Positions 45,865 to 57,475 of a stretch of 64,000 bases of DNA are shown here, in pieces; within the stretch, counting starts at the first letter, position 1, and each line of letters opens with the position of its first letter. Location: NCBI GenBank assembly GCA_016758965.1, contig JAEPRB010000001.1, positions 62,001-126,000 of the forward strand, in the 5' to 3' direction. This stretch comes from Circinella minor. Taxonomy: Eukaryota > Mucoromycota > Mucoromycetes > Mucorales > Lichtheimiaceae. A program made the position numbers and the translations under genes. The notes under the pieces are model-generated. The model saw only the letters and a program-made list of their open reading frames with translations, did not search any database and was not told the DNA's origin.

Positions 45865-46256
45865 ATGATCTCTCGTCAAGCTGTTACTCTTTCTAAAAGA
45901 ACAATCACTCCTCTATCTCGTCGTATGTTTAACACTACCCGTACTGTTACCCAAGAAGGAGGTAATACTCAAAAGCTAACAGAAAAGGAACGAGCTGCTG
46001 AAAAGCAATGGGTACGCCAACACGTAAGTTACTCCTCTATTTTATTTATTATTGTAACATGTATTATGCAGATATATATAAGAGAGAGAAAAAGTATGGG
46101 TTTTTTAAACATGAGTTTGTCTGTTTTGATATTGGTTATATCATATATATATAGGATGAGGAAAAACTCAAGGCATTGCGTAAGGCACTTGAAGAACAAG
46201 AAAAAACTACCAATAAACTCAAAAAAGATCTTGAAGCTTTGGAAAAAGGTCAATAA
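45865..46256 (+). CDS. INH1: Mitochondrial ATP synthase inhibitor IF1, 86 aa
   Basis: Two exons, 45865-46023 and 46155-46256, encode 86 residues. The first about 30 form a mitochondrial presequence (MISRQAVTLSKRTITPLSRR). The mature part carries the IF1 pattern: a minimal inhibitory helix KLTEKERAAEKQWVRQHDEE running into KLKALRKALEEQEKT and a Lys/Leu/Glu coiled coil. The protein binds F1 at low matrix pH and blocks ATP hydrolysis by reversed ATP synthase. The intron sits within the inhibitory helix, between His and Asp. It converges on SUB2, with about 395 bp between stops. Length and composition are normal for fungal members. Confidence 0.92.
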
Positions 46257-46650
46257 ATAAAGACAAGAAACTTGTTTTTATTTGCTTGTATACCAAAAAT
46301 CAAATCAAGTTAAATAATATTTGTAAATAAAACAATTCATTTTTTTTTTTGGGTTCAAATCAACTTTCTTAGTACTTTAGTGTATATATAAATTATATAT
46401 ATAATAGTAGAAAACACGCAACATGAAAAAAAAAAAACGGAAATGATGTTGGTATTTTTTTTGTATGTTTTGAAATGAATTGAGGAAAAAAGAAGAAAAA
46501 GCAAGTAATAGAAAGTCTGTGCGAGAGAGAGAGAGGGGATGTACGTGCGTTTAAGTTGAGAGAAATAATATATACGTGTTTGTGTGCGATGTGAGAAAAA
46601 AAAAAGGTGAAGAAAAAAAGAGACTATACTATATTATTGATTTTTTTTCT

Positions 46651-47902
46651 TTAGTTTGCCATATAAGAGTTAACATCAACATCTTCTGGCAAAGCAGAAA
46701 TGTTAATTTCGAATCGGCTTTGAACATCGTTAAGAACTTCAGTATCCTTTTCATTTGAGACAAAACTGATACCCAAACCCTTAGTACCGAAACGACCAGC
46801 ACGACCAACACGATGAAGATAAGTATCAGCACCATCAGGCATATCGTAGTTGATGACAATATTCACACGTTCAATATCAATACCACGACCGAAGATATCA
46901 GTAGCGACCATGATACGTTTTTCAAAATCCTTGAAGGATTTGTAACGCTTGATACGTTCTTCTTGACTCATTTGGGAATGAATACAGATACTTGGGAAGT
47001 TACAGCTGATCAAGATTCGGTTCAATTCATTGGCACGAGGGACAGAGCGTACAAAGATACAGACTTGATTGAATTCCAAACTATCCAAAAGTTCATTCAA
47101 TTTGCGGTTCTTTTCTCGTTCATCTAACTTGATATAGAACTGTTGCAAACCGTGCAAAGTCAACTTGGCTTCATCATCAACATAAATTTCGAGAGGGTTT
47201 TGCATGAATTTTTTACAAATAGGACGCATTTCCTTGGCAAGAGTGGCGGAAAACATCATGACTTGTTTATGATGAGGAGTAGAACGGAAAATGTCTTGAA
47301 CATCACGACGCATATCTAATATATATATAATATAGTTTAAAAACTATTCTTTTTTTTTGTCTTCTTTTGTTTATCATAAATGGTTCCCTCCCCCTCCCCC
47401 ACTTTTTTTTATTATCTTTCAAAAAATAACTTACCAAGTTGTTCCAACATCTTGTCACATTCATCAAGAACAAAGTGCTTAACATTGTTCAACTTTAAGT
47501 ATTTATCACGAACCAAACCCCAAACACGACCAGGAGTACCAACTAAGATGTGAGGACATTTCTTCTTATCTTTAAGAATATCAATATCCTTTTGAGTAGG
47601 GACACCACCATAGAATACTTCGGTACGAATATCAGGAATGTACTTGCTGAAACGGTTATATTCGTTGCGAATTTGGAAAGCCAATTCACGAGTATGACAA
47701 AGGACAACAACGGAAACTTCACCATCAACGGGTTCAATTTGTTGCAAAGTAGCGAGAACAAAAACAGCAGTTTTACCCATACCAGACTTGGCTTGACAAA
47801 TAACATCCATACCCAAGATAGATTGAGGAATACATTCTTGTTGAACTATAATGTGTTATATAAATATATGAGTTGACTTGTTTTCCCTATAAACACACAC
47901 AT

Positions 47903-47942
<40 letters not shown>

Positions 47943-48217
47943 TAAGATAGAAATAGGTTACCTTCAGAAGGATGTTCAAAACCACAGTCTACAATACTTC
48001 TCAACAATTCAGGCTTCAAAAGGAAATCACGGAAACCAGTGGAACTAATACCGACATAAGAACCCTTCTTATCCTTCTTATCATCACCGGCACCTTCAGC
48101 ATCACCATTGGTGTCAGCATCCTTGACAGCAGTAGCAGCTGCGGTTTCTTGTTGGATGGTTTGTTCATCTTCTTCTTCGTAATCGATAAGATCGTCGGCG
48201 TGGTCAGCGGAAGACAT
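46651..48217 (-). CDS. SUB2: DEAD-box RNA helicase Sub2/UAP56, 443 aa
   Basis: Exons 48217-47962, 47845-47435 and 47325-46651 read through normal introns (the acceptor of the last is at 47315/47316, so coding resumes at 47315) and give 443 residues, normal for Sub2. The DEAD box is DECD, the hallmark of the Sub2/UAP56 subgroup ([12 protein letters not shown]). Other helicase motifs are visible: AKSGMGKT (I), HTRELAFQI (Ia), TPGR (Ib), FSATLAKE (III), [11 protein letters not shown] (IV), [14 protein letters not shown] (V) and [13 protein letters not shown] (VI). The acidic N-terminus [12 protein letters not shown] is also typical. It acts in spliceosome assembly and in TREX-dependent mRNA export in the nucleus. 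Intron 1 (47846-47961) holds a (CA)n(TA)n tract. Confidence 0.96.
47891..47942. repeat. (CA)n(TA)n microsatellite in a SUB2 intron
   Basis: About 36 bp of CA/AC repeats run directly into about 15 bp of TA repeats, inside the first intron of SUB2 and close to its donor site. Confidence 0.9.
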
Positions 48218-50410
48218 TTTGAATTAAAATAAACTGCCAGAAAGGAGAGAGATAGAGATAGAGAGAGAGTAAAACAAGTCGCCATGGAAGACAACGGTAA
48301 AGGTGAAAATTTAGTAAAATCATCGTAAGGACAACGGACCAAAGACATGACAAAACAGAAAATAAAACAGAAACGCAAGTAAAGGTAGGGATAAATATAC
48401 TTGTTGACGCTTTTTATCCAACTCTTTGTCCTTCTTCTTCTACCAAGTTTCCCCGGGCATCATCGTTATTATTATATTCTTTTTTTTTTTTTTGACTCTT
48501 TGTTGTAAAACTTATAAAATGATCATGGATAGCAATAATATAAATATATGTTGATCAAAGTAAATATATAAAAAAAAACCTCTTCTATCGTGTTGATCAT
48601 TTGTTGCTATTTTTGTTTAAATCCAAAGAAAAAAACTGCTTTTGTTGCTTGTTGTATTTTTTTTTACTTTGATTCGTTGACATAACAATATATAATTATA
48701 TTGTTGTAATCACCATAATTCGACCTTGTTAACATGTATTTTCTTGTAAAACGGAGTAAACATAATAAACAAAGACAAAGAAAAAGTATTATTATTCCTT
48801 TCCCAAAATAATAATATCTTTAAAAGTGTTCTGGTTCTTTTCAATGTCTTGTTAATTCTTGATTCTCCAACCGTTAATACACAAGCTGTTTGCAATTCTT
48901 CTTTTTAATCTTTAGCTTCTTTTGCTAGTTTGTTGTCGTATTTTTTGTTTCAAAAAATGATACATTTTCTTTTTGAACATTTCTTGAATCATTTCTTTTT
49001 TTTTGGCTTGTAAAATGCACCAGTTGTCCAACAAAAATCAAATAAAAAGCAGAACAAAGAGATCGTAACGACAAATAGAAAATAATAATAATAATAATAA
49101 AGATCCACAGACAAAAAAAGTTTGGTTTTTTTTTAAAAAAAAAAAAAAAACGCGATGATGCACGGTTCCAAAAGAAGAAAGAACGCCAAATGGGAGGAAG
49201 AGAGAGAGGAATAAAGCGCCAAATAGATATTTGTACCCAAAATAAAAAAAAACTTGCACAACAGCCGATTATGACATTTACCTTTTGGAGGGTTTAGAAA
49301 AGATTAAAAGAAGAAAGGAAAGAAATAAAGTGAGTCGGGTCTTTTGATGAAAAGAAGTTGAAAAGGAGAAAAAAAAAGGAAAATTGTTGTTGTTTTTTCT
49401 TTCACAATACGCAATCCCCTAAGTGTGACGTTTTAAAAAAAATTGGTTAGTTTGATTGGTCGAACGCGAAAATATGTTGCGGCGCAGCCCCTCCTACTTT
49501 TTTTTTTTTTTTTACGAGTGTTGCGACGTATCATGCATCCTTGTATATTATTATTATTATTTAAAAATAACTTCTATGTAATAAATAACCAACTATTATT
49601 ACTTGAATTAATACAATAAGATAGATGTTATATAAAGGAAAATGAATAATTTACGTGCATATTTTTTAACATGACTATCTTTTCTTCTTCGGTTGTGACA
49701 GAATTTTATTATACGTATCCACAATAATGTAACTTCTTATACTAATACGTATTAATCGATTATCGACAATTAATTATATAATTTAATGATATAGTTAATG
49801 TAATAAATTGAGTAAGACAGCCTGATAGAGGTTGCTACTTTACTTTTAAGAAAAGTATCCATATGTCTGTTTTAAAGAGTTACAAGGGTTCAACAGAGGG
49901 TACACAGACTATCTTTCTCCAGGTTGGTATTATCGTCATCTTACTTTTCTCATCGACAAAGAACAGAAGTCCTAAAAGAATAATTAGTTTTGGTATGTGA
50001 GTAACTATGGCTCAATATCATTTAATCGGCATAAATATTGTTTTTCCTTCTCTCCCTTTCCCTTCCTATTACACTCCGCTTCTATTCTCACTTCAGCTTA
50101 GCTTCCTCCCATATTAATTTGGTTGTTCAGTCTAATGGGCCCTTGATTTTTTATTTCTCCATAGGTGAGAGATCAATATAACCTTTCACATCAATAAACA
50201 TTTATATATATATATATATACATTCAAAGATGAATCTAGATACTTTTCAAAAAAGAAGAATTTACGAGTAAAGTGGCTAGTAATAATAATAATTTAATTT
50301 GTTTCTCGGAACCTGGAAATTTTCAAATACGCGTTTTTTTTTTTTTTTTTTTTTTTTTTTTTCTTTTTTTTTATATATATATATATATATTCTAGAAATT
50401 GAGAGCAAAC
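48218..50410. other. 2.2-kb divergent intergenic region
   Basis: Separates the SUB2 and RPAP3-like starts. It is AT-rich with long poly-T runs (for example 49500-49513 and 50334-50372) and a (TA)n tract at 50372-50390, just before the RPAP3-like start. A 45-codon frame at 49863 (MSVLKSYKGSTEGTQTIF) is the only other coding-like signal and is too weak to call. Confidence 0.5.
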
Positions 50411-52708
50411 ATGATAGAAAACAATGAATTATTAGACGATCTTTTATTATGGGCAGATTCTATTCGTAAAAAAGACGAACAATTACAAAATAAAAAACCT
50501 ATTCGTGACGAGGTACTTGTCAGAACAAAAAAAAAATAGAAAAATTCGTCAAATAAATACGTAAAAGATCATTTGTAATTCATTTCTATCAATGTGATAT
50601 TTTTTATTCAGGCATTGCCACCCGTTCGTAAAGCAGCTAAACTCGTAATCGATCCATTTACTAAACCTGTTGGACTTGACTATTTAAAAAAGAAAAAAAC
50701 GACAGTATGTGATTCAATGTACATTATATTATTATTATTATTATTATTATTAAAAAAACGAAGATACCAAAGAAACTAATTTTTATGAAATGAAATAAAA
50801 GACAAAACATGTACCAACAACAGCTTCTACGTCTTCCAATGATAATATTAAAAAATTACAAGAAAAGGCTCGAGAAGAAAAAGAAAAGGTAATAAAAAAG
50901 AAATATAATCTTGTTCAAAAAGGTAATTTAACTGAAACATATATTTAATAGGGAAATGTAGCTTTTCAAAAACAAAAATACCAAGAAGCAATTTCACACT
51001 ATAATCAAGCAGTTCAATATGGTCAACAATCACCACCAGAAATTTGTGCAGTATATTATACCAACCGAGCTATGGCTTACTTGAAAATATTAAAGTAAAA
51101 AGAAAGATATCATATAGTATTATGTGGAATGACAAATGTACTATGATCTGAAATGAAATAGATAAAGTCTTATAATTTTCATAACAATATATAATATAGG
51201 TTTAAAGAAGCAGAAAAGGATTGTACAAGTGCATTAAAGTTACATCCAAAAAATTTAAAAGCAGCTTGGCGACGTGGTGTTGCACGCCGTGGATTAAATC
51301 AACTGGATGATGCAAGACAAGGTAATATCTATATCTATAGCTATATTTTTAAAACTTTAAGGATATCAGAGTAATATGATAACTTATACAACTCCTCTTT
51401 TTTTTTTTTAGACTTTGAAATGGCTTTGAAGATTGAACCAGGAAATAAAGTTGTACTTGAAGAATTAAAAAATTTGCCACTCAAAGAATCTAAATCAACT
51501 AAATCATCATTATCCAAATCAACACCCAAAACAGAAATTGAACCCGAGCTATCAAGAAAGTCTATCACTTCTGTAACCAAATCATCAACAGAAGAAAGAG
51601 AGAAGAAAAAAGGCGTGGAACGTAGGAGATTACCGATTAAAGTTGTTGATGAGGCGTACTCCGATATTACGACTACCACCACGACTACGACTACGACTAC
51701 TACTGTTCCTCCTTCAACGTCCACAACATCACCATCATCTAACATAGATACTAATGCTAAAGCTAAAACAATGAATGAGTTATCGAAAAAGAATGATAAG
51801 AGTATTCAGGAGATTAATAAGAATGACGATAAATCAGTTCCCACACTTGTCAAGTCTGTTGATACAACACCTAAACTCCCACCGATCAAATTTAGTGTCC
51901 CAAAAACAAATCTTGAATTTGAACGTGATTGGAAAACGTGTCGTCATCGTGGTACTGATGTTTTATATCAATATTTTCAGGTAAGAAAGAACAAAAAATG
52001 GAAAATAAAACATAAATCTATTAACAATCCATATAAAATGTTAAACTTTTATTATTATCACTTGATATATTCTCTTATGATATGATCAAAATAGTCGATT
52101 CCAACATCTTCTTATCCAACATTATTTCGATCTTCATTGGACTCTGATCAATTTGAGCAAATGCTTGATTTATTAGAAAGTCATTATGTAAAGTAAGTAA
52201 GAAAGATAAAGATAAAATATATAGTGTTAAATAAGAATATTCTTTGTATGACGTTAACTTTTTTTCTTCTTAATATGAATATCATTATTTTATACTACTT
52301 CAGGTACCAAACCGAAAAGGAAATTTATAATGTGTTGGAAGCTTTAAGTCAAGTCCGTCGAATTGATATGTTGGTCATGTTTCTGGGTAATAACCATAAG
52401 CAAGGTAACGTGATATTCTCACATAACACATCTTTTTTTTTCTTTCAATTTATTGTACATACATCCATACATACAAATATATATAAACATGTATATAAAC
52501 ATCTGTATCAAAGTATTGCACTTGTATCAGATCACCTCCCTCCACACCATTTTTTTTTCTTGATAATGCATTTCTTACTCACGCATAATTTTATGTTTTT
52601 CTTGGGGAAAACCCAAAAATAGTTTTACAACGATTATTTTCACGCATGAAAGATAAAGTAGATCAAAATTCATTATTAAAAATTTCAAAGATTTATGATA
52701 TTAAATAA
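50411..52708 (+). CDS. RPAP3: RPAP3-like TPR protein (R2TP cofactor)
   Basis: About nine exons; the first two are 50411-50512 and 50612-50704. TPR repeats start at GNVAFQKQKYQEAISHYNQA and continue through YYTNRAMAYLKILK and AEKDCTSALKLHPKNLKAAW to DFEMALKIEPGN. This is the helical domain that binds the C-terminal EEVD of Hsp90/Hsp70. After a Ser/Thr/Lys linker with a 12-Thr run (about 51666-51705) comes the RPAP3 C-terminal domain: LEFERDWKTCRHRGTDVLY, SLDSDQFEQMLDLLESHYVK and ALSQVRRIDMLVMFLGNN. That domain contacts RUVBL1/2 in animals. The combination identifies an RPAP3/Spaghetti-type protein rather than the short yeast Tah1. It assists assembly of RNA polymerase II, snoRNPs and PIKK kinases in the cytosol. 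Confidence 0.88.
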
Positions 52709-53030
52709 AAACTTTATTATATGATCCGAAAAAAAAAAAGCGCGTGCGGTGATATATTACCTGGCTTTACCATGTTACTGTTTAGTCCGGAGTTGTCATG
52801 GTTTTCATTTCATTTTTTTTTTTGGGGGGGGGGGGGAGAAGAGAGTTATTAGGTGGGTTGCAAGGAGGGAGGTACAAAGAAGATTTTTAGGCTAAATGAT
52901 AATAGCGGAGCTTTTTCTGAATTAAAAACAAGCTTTTCTTTTTTCTTGTGTATTTAACTCTTTAGCTTAAATTACCCCTCTCCTCTTTTCTTCTCATTCA
53001 TCTCAACTTTTTTTTTTTTTTTTTTACGAA

Positions 53031-54620
53031 ATGGTATCCAATCTTACACTTGAAAATCGTCTTCCTGGTCATGCTGGTAACTTGACTGTTGAACAAACTG
53101 CTTCAGTGAAGCGTCTTTGGTCACGTCTTTTTGAACTCTTTGCACAACCTGGTGACAAGATAAACCTTCCTCCTCCTCTTGATCAACCCAAAGAAGCTGA
53201 AACCAAGGAAACCAAAAGTGGTGGTGGATTATTCGGTTGGGGTGGTAAGAAAAAGACTGAAGAAAAAGCCAATAATTCCGAAAAGTATGTATTCTTGGGT
53301 CGTACTTCTGATCCTCGATGGATGGAAATGACTTTAATGGAGGCATTACCCCTTATTCCTGGTGAAAAATTGGAATATACCTTTTGGCAAATGGTAGCCA
53401 CTGATAATCCAGATTCTACTCTTTTACGTTATTTGCGTGCTCGTAAATGGGATGATGATGCTGCTTACCGTATGTTGGCTAATACTTTGAGATGGCGTTT
53501 ACATATGCGTGTGGATGACATTTCCAAGTTAGGTGAAACAGGTCTTCATACAGAATTAGAAAAGGTGAAACCTGGTTTAGGTGATCAATTTTTGGAACAA
53601 ATGCGTATGGGTAAAGCTACCCTTGGAGGTCCAGACAAGAGTAATCGTGGTATTTGTTTTATTAATGTTCAGTTACATTACAAGGATGATCAACCTGCTG
53701 AAGCCATTCAATTGTGTTCTTTGTATTTGATGGAAACCGCTCGTATTTTTATGGGTTATCCTATGGTGAATGCTTGTATTGTATTTAACTTGGAAAACTT
53801 CACTTTGGCTAATTGGGTAAGTTATAGTACATCATTCTTACAAACCATTTTTTTTTTTTGGTGTTAGGATAGTTTAGTATTAAAAGGAATAGAAAGTTGG
53901 ATGGGGTTAGTAGCAGTAATGACTAATATGTGTACCAAAAAAAAAAAATCTATCCAGGATTTCGAATTTGTCAAGTTTTTGCTTACTTGCTTGGAACGTT
54001 ATTATCCCGAAACACTTGGTTTGTGTTTGATTCACAAGGCTCCTTGGGTTTTCTCCACAGGTAAGAGGAGGAGGAGATATAATAATCACATGATCCAGGC
54101 ACATAATCTAATCTTTTTGTTGCTCCTTATCTTTTTAGTTTGGAGCGTTGTATCACCTATGTTGGACCCTGTGGTCGCTGCCAAGATTAAATTCAGTAAG
54201 AACTTGGAAGAATTTCAACAACATATTGACGTTGGCTCCACTCCAGTTATTATTTCCAAAAATCCTAATGTCAAGACAAAGGATGAAGCAGTTGTTGCTG
54301 ATCCACCCAAGGCTGGTCTTTTAGAAACTCCCAACACTCCTGAATATTTGGCTTATATTGAAGAAACTAAATTATACAAGAAGGAAACTAATGAATGGGC
54401 CAAGGAAGAATTGACAGAAGAAACATTAGCATCTGATGCTTTGAAACGTTTAGAACGTGGTCGTGTTCATCGTATTGCTCGTATCAAGGCTGAAAAGGAT
54501 ATTCGTGCTAACACTATTTATCATGAAAAGGGATTAATTAAGTTAACACCTGAAGCTCGTTTGTTTATTGATTTCGGTGGTGGTAACTGGGAAATGCAAG
54601 ATATTACTGAACGTGTTTAA
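53031..54620 (+). CDS. CRAL-TRIO (Sec14-like) lipid-transfer protein, 456 aa
   Basis: Exons 53031-53816, 53958-54060 and 54139-54620 sum to 1371 nt. An N-terminal CRAL-TRIO-N helix bundle ends in DNPDSTLLRYLRARKWDDDA, and the lipid-binding CRAL-TRIO fold follows: GKATLGGPDKSNRGICFINV, METARIFMGYP, CIVFNLENFTLANW, DFEFVKFLLTCLERYYPETL and APWVFSTVWSVVSPMLDPVV. A Gly/Lys-rich linker (GGGLFGWGGKKK) lies near residue 65-75 and a charged helical tail follows the domain. It resembles Csr1-type fungal phosphatidylinositol-transfer proteins. No signal or membrane segment, so probably cytosolic and peripheral. The leader before the ATG is a T-rich tract. Confidence 0.9.
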
Positions 54621-55305
54621 TTTTTTTCTTTTTTTCTTTTTAATTTATTATATCTCTTTTGTATAGAACTGTTTTTTTTCTTTTTAAAATATTTAATGTG
54701 AAAATAATTCTTTTCTTCTCTCCTCCAACAAAAAATATTCTTCTTTTTTTTACGTACTTGATCATATAAAATTTTTTAAATATACCATTTGTTCTAACAT
54801 TAAACCTTTTTCAGTTTTATTTTATAATATCACATGTTTCCCCAACATTTCATACCTATTTTGACAGCAGCAAAACAATATAAACTTCTTATATCAATAT
54901 ATGTTTATTTGGGAGTTATAATTAAATTTGGTTACTACGTGTGCATGTTATTATTATGTATCATAAACACACGCTAATATTAAAATCATAATAGACTAGT
55001 ATCAAACTTTAATTATACGTAATGGTAATATTTTTTATTTTATTTTATCAGCTTATTTTGAATAAAAAAAGTAATTTCTGTGTGTGTGTGTGTGGGGGAT
55101 AGGATTTTTAATAATGTAATCATATTATTTGATATGCATGTGTAACGTTACTGTTCATCCTAACTTCCTTACCTACCCCGCGCAAACCCCCAAAAAAATT
55201 CAAGATGGTCTAAACGTTTTCCAATTTACCCGCGCATTCTTTTTAATAACACAGCACGGGCATAGTTACTATTACAATAAACTACCCAAAAAAACTACAA
55301 CGACC

Positions 55306-56664
55306 ATGACAAGTCTTTTTTATACCCGTTATCTTAAACCACCACCAAGTACTGCCAATTTAGGCAAATCTTTTACTATTGCATGGACTGTTGCTAATGA
55401 TTTAGGTGAAATTTCATATTGGGAACCATTAACTGTTTATTGTCGCCTCATTACAACCAACCATCCTTCGTTGGGACTTTTATTAGATAAAAGCAACAAC
55501 AACAAAAAATATTCAAAGAATACTGACAGTAACAATGCGACATTGACATCAGAAGTAATAAGAAGAGCCACAACATCAGTGAAATTAGAATATGATCCAG
55601 TTAAAGGAGGTGGCATCATGACCCATTCTTTAGCTATTGTTAATACCACTAATAATAGTGGATCAATACGAAATACTACTAATACTAACGGTGTAACAGT
55701 ACAACTCGTGCTTGAATTAAGTGATCAATTACCAGGGCACCCAATATGGACCAATGCACGTAGTTTAATGATGGATGATGACGTGTGTTCTTGGGTCATA
55801 CCTGTTTATTCATTACCTATTCAAGTATTGTTATCACCATCAACGTTATCTACAACTTCTCAATATAGCAACAATAACAATGATAATAATATACATGATT
55901 ATGAAAGACGTGTAACAATTCATCGTTTTGGTGCTTCGTCAGCAAATCAACAACAAGATCTATTTATTCATGAAGATGCTTCACCAAGTATTGGATCACA
56001 TATATGGTAACTTTTAATTTTATATACTATTTATTTAATTTAGGAACCATTTGAACTAACTCATCAGTAATATATATATATTATAAAATATTATAGGGAT
56101 TGTGGAATGCTTATGTGTCAATATCTTGCAGAAAAATATGGTATACCTCATTTTGATCGTATTCTTGAATTAGGTAGTGGTACAGCTATTGCTGGTCTCT
56201 ATGCTGCTCACATACTTCAGCCATCTATTATTTATTTAACCGATCTTGAGGATACTGTACCCACCATTCAACGTAGTGTATCGTTATTAGAAGGAGATCC
56301 ATTGATTAAAAATGTGAAAATTATTGTAAAAGAACTTGAATGGGGTAAACCATTGATATTATCAGATCAACGAAACAAGAAAAAACGTAAAACAGAACAA
56401 GAATTTGACGGTTTTGTGGATATGGTGCTATTAACTGATGTCCTTTATAATCCATCTTTTCATGATGCTTTGATTAATACTTTACAACAACTTATCAATA
56501 TAAATCCAAAAATGAAAATCTTACTTGGATATAAACCAAGAGATGAAGGTGAAGAACGAACATTTTTTGACAAGATCAAAACAAATTTGGGTTGGGAATG
56601 GGAAATGTCATTATTACCACCAGCTGAAATATATTGGATCACACGTTCTACTAATGCTGCCTAA
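55306..56664 (+). CDS. METTL21/FAM86-type protein methyltransferase, 422 aa
   Basis: Exons 55306-56006 and 56097-56664 give 422 residues. The second exon holds the class I SAM-binding fold: FDRILELGSGTAIAGLYAAH (motif I), IYLTDLED and DMVLLTDVLYNPSFHDALIN, matching the lysine-methyltransferase family (Methyltransf_16). The cofactor-proximal SHIWDCGMLMCQYL just precedes it across the intron. The N-terminal about 230 residues include Asn/Ser-rich stretches and a beta-rich part (VQLVLELSDQLPGHPIWT), longer than in most members. The in-frame region upstream to 55129 adds 59 residues without the same character; the ATG at 55306 (ACCATGAC context) is preferred. Substrate unknown. Confidence 0.85.
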
Positions 56665-57475
56665 GAAACACAAAAAAAAACCAGACTTGTATTATTCTTT
56701 TTTAGATAGTGAAAAAGGAAAATTAGCTAATTATGTATAGAACATTATAATGTACTTTATTGATTTCAATGTGGATCGTATGTATGGGGGAGGGTTCTTT
56801 TTTCCTTCTATTTATTTTGGTGAGTATGTATATCCATTTGTATTTGTATTTATGTGTTATATTTTGAAATTATATTGTACAAAAAAAAAAAAATGAATGG
56901 GGTTTTTTTTATTATAGTAGCTTAGTCAACATATCCTTTTTTTTTTTTTTGGTAAAAATAAAAATAGCTTTCCATGTAATAATATCTTGTTAAGAAATGC
57001 TTGGTTAATTATCCAATTTTTATTAAACTTTAAACAAAATGTAACTATAATTATTCATTGGCTTAGATTTTGTTCTTGGCTAAAAAGAAAAAGTAACCTT
57101 TTTAATGGAATAGTTGGTTTCTTTGGATATATGACGTATTATTTATATAGGCCACGTTTATTTGCTTATATAATATGGGAAATATGTATAAAATTACTCA
57201 TTGTCATTAAAAAAAATAGCATGGGTCATAAGTTCAAATTACTATATATTAAAACTACATAAATGAATTGAAATATCCGCTTTTATAATCTTGTACGCAT
57301 GTATTCACTAAAATAGGGTACGTACTGAATTTTATTATATTTGATAAAATAAAATGTTTTATATAAAGGCCACAAAAAGAAAGATAGAGTTATAATGCAA
57401 TATTGTAGGGAAAGGAAGACATGTAAAAAAAAAGGGGGGGATGGATATCATATGGATATCATATGGATATGTTAT
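56665..57475. other. Convergent intergenic region
   Basis: Lies between the methyltransferase and chitinase stops. A hydrophobic frame at 56987-57260 has no recognisable similarity. A triplet of near-perfect GGATATCATAT units lies at about 57440-57472. Confidence 0.5.

Noticed and set aside
48016..48378. 120-codon frame on the minus strand upstream of SUB2
   Set aside because: Overlaps SUB2 exon 1 in another frame and its leader; low-complexity Leu/Ser/Phe.
49863..50000. 45-codon frame starting MSVLKSYKGST
   Set aside because: Plausible start but no homology recognised, very short and in a poly-T rich intergenic region.
51341..51745. 134-codon frame on the minus strand
   Set aside because: Antisense to the RPAP3-like exon; the long Val run is the complement of the Thr repeat.
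53044..53346. 100-codon frame on the minus strand
   Set aside because: Antisense shadow of the first exon of the CRAL-TRIO gene.
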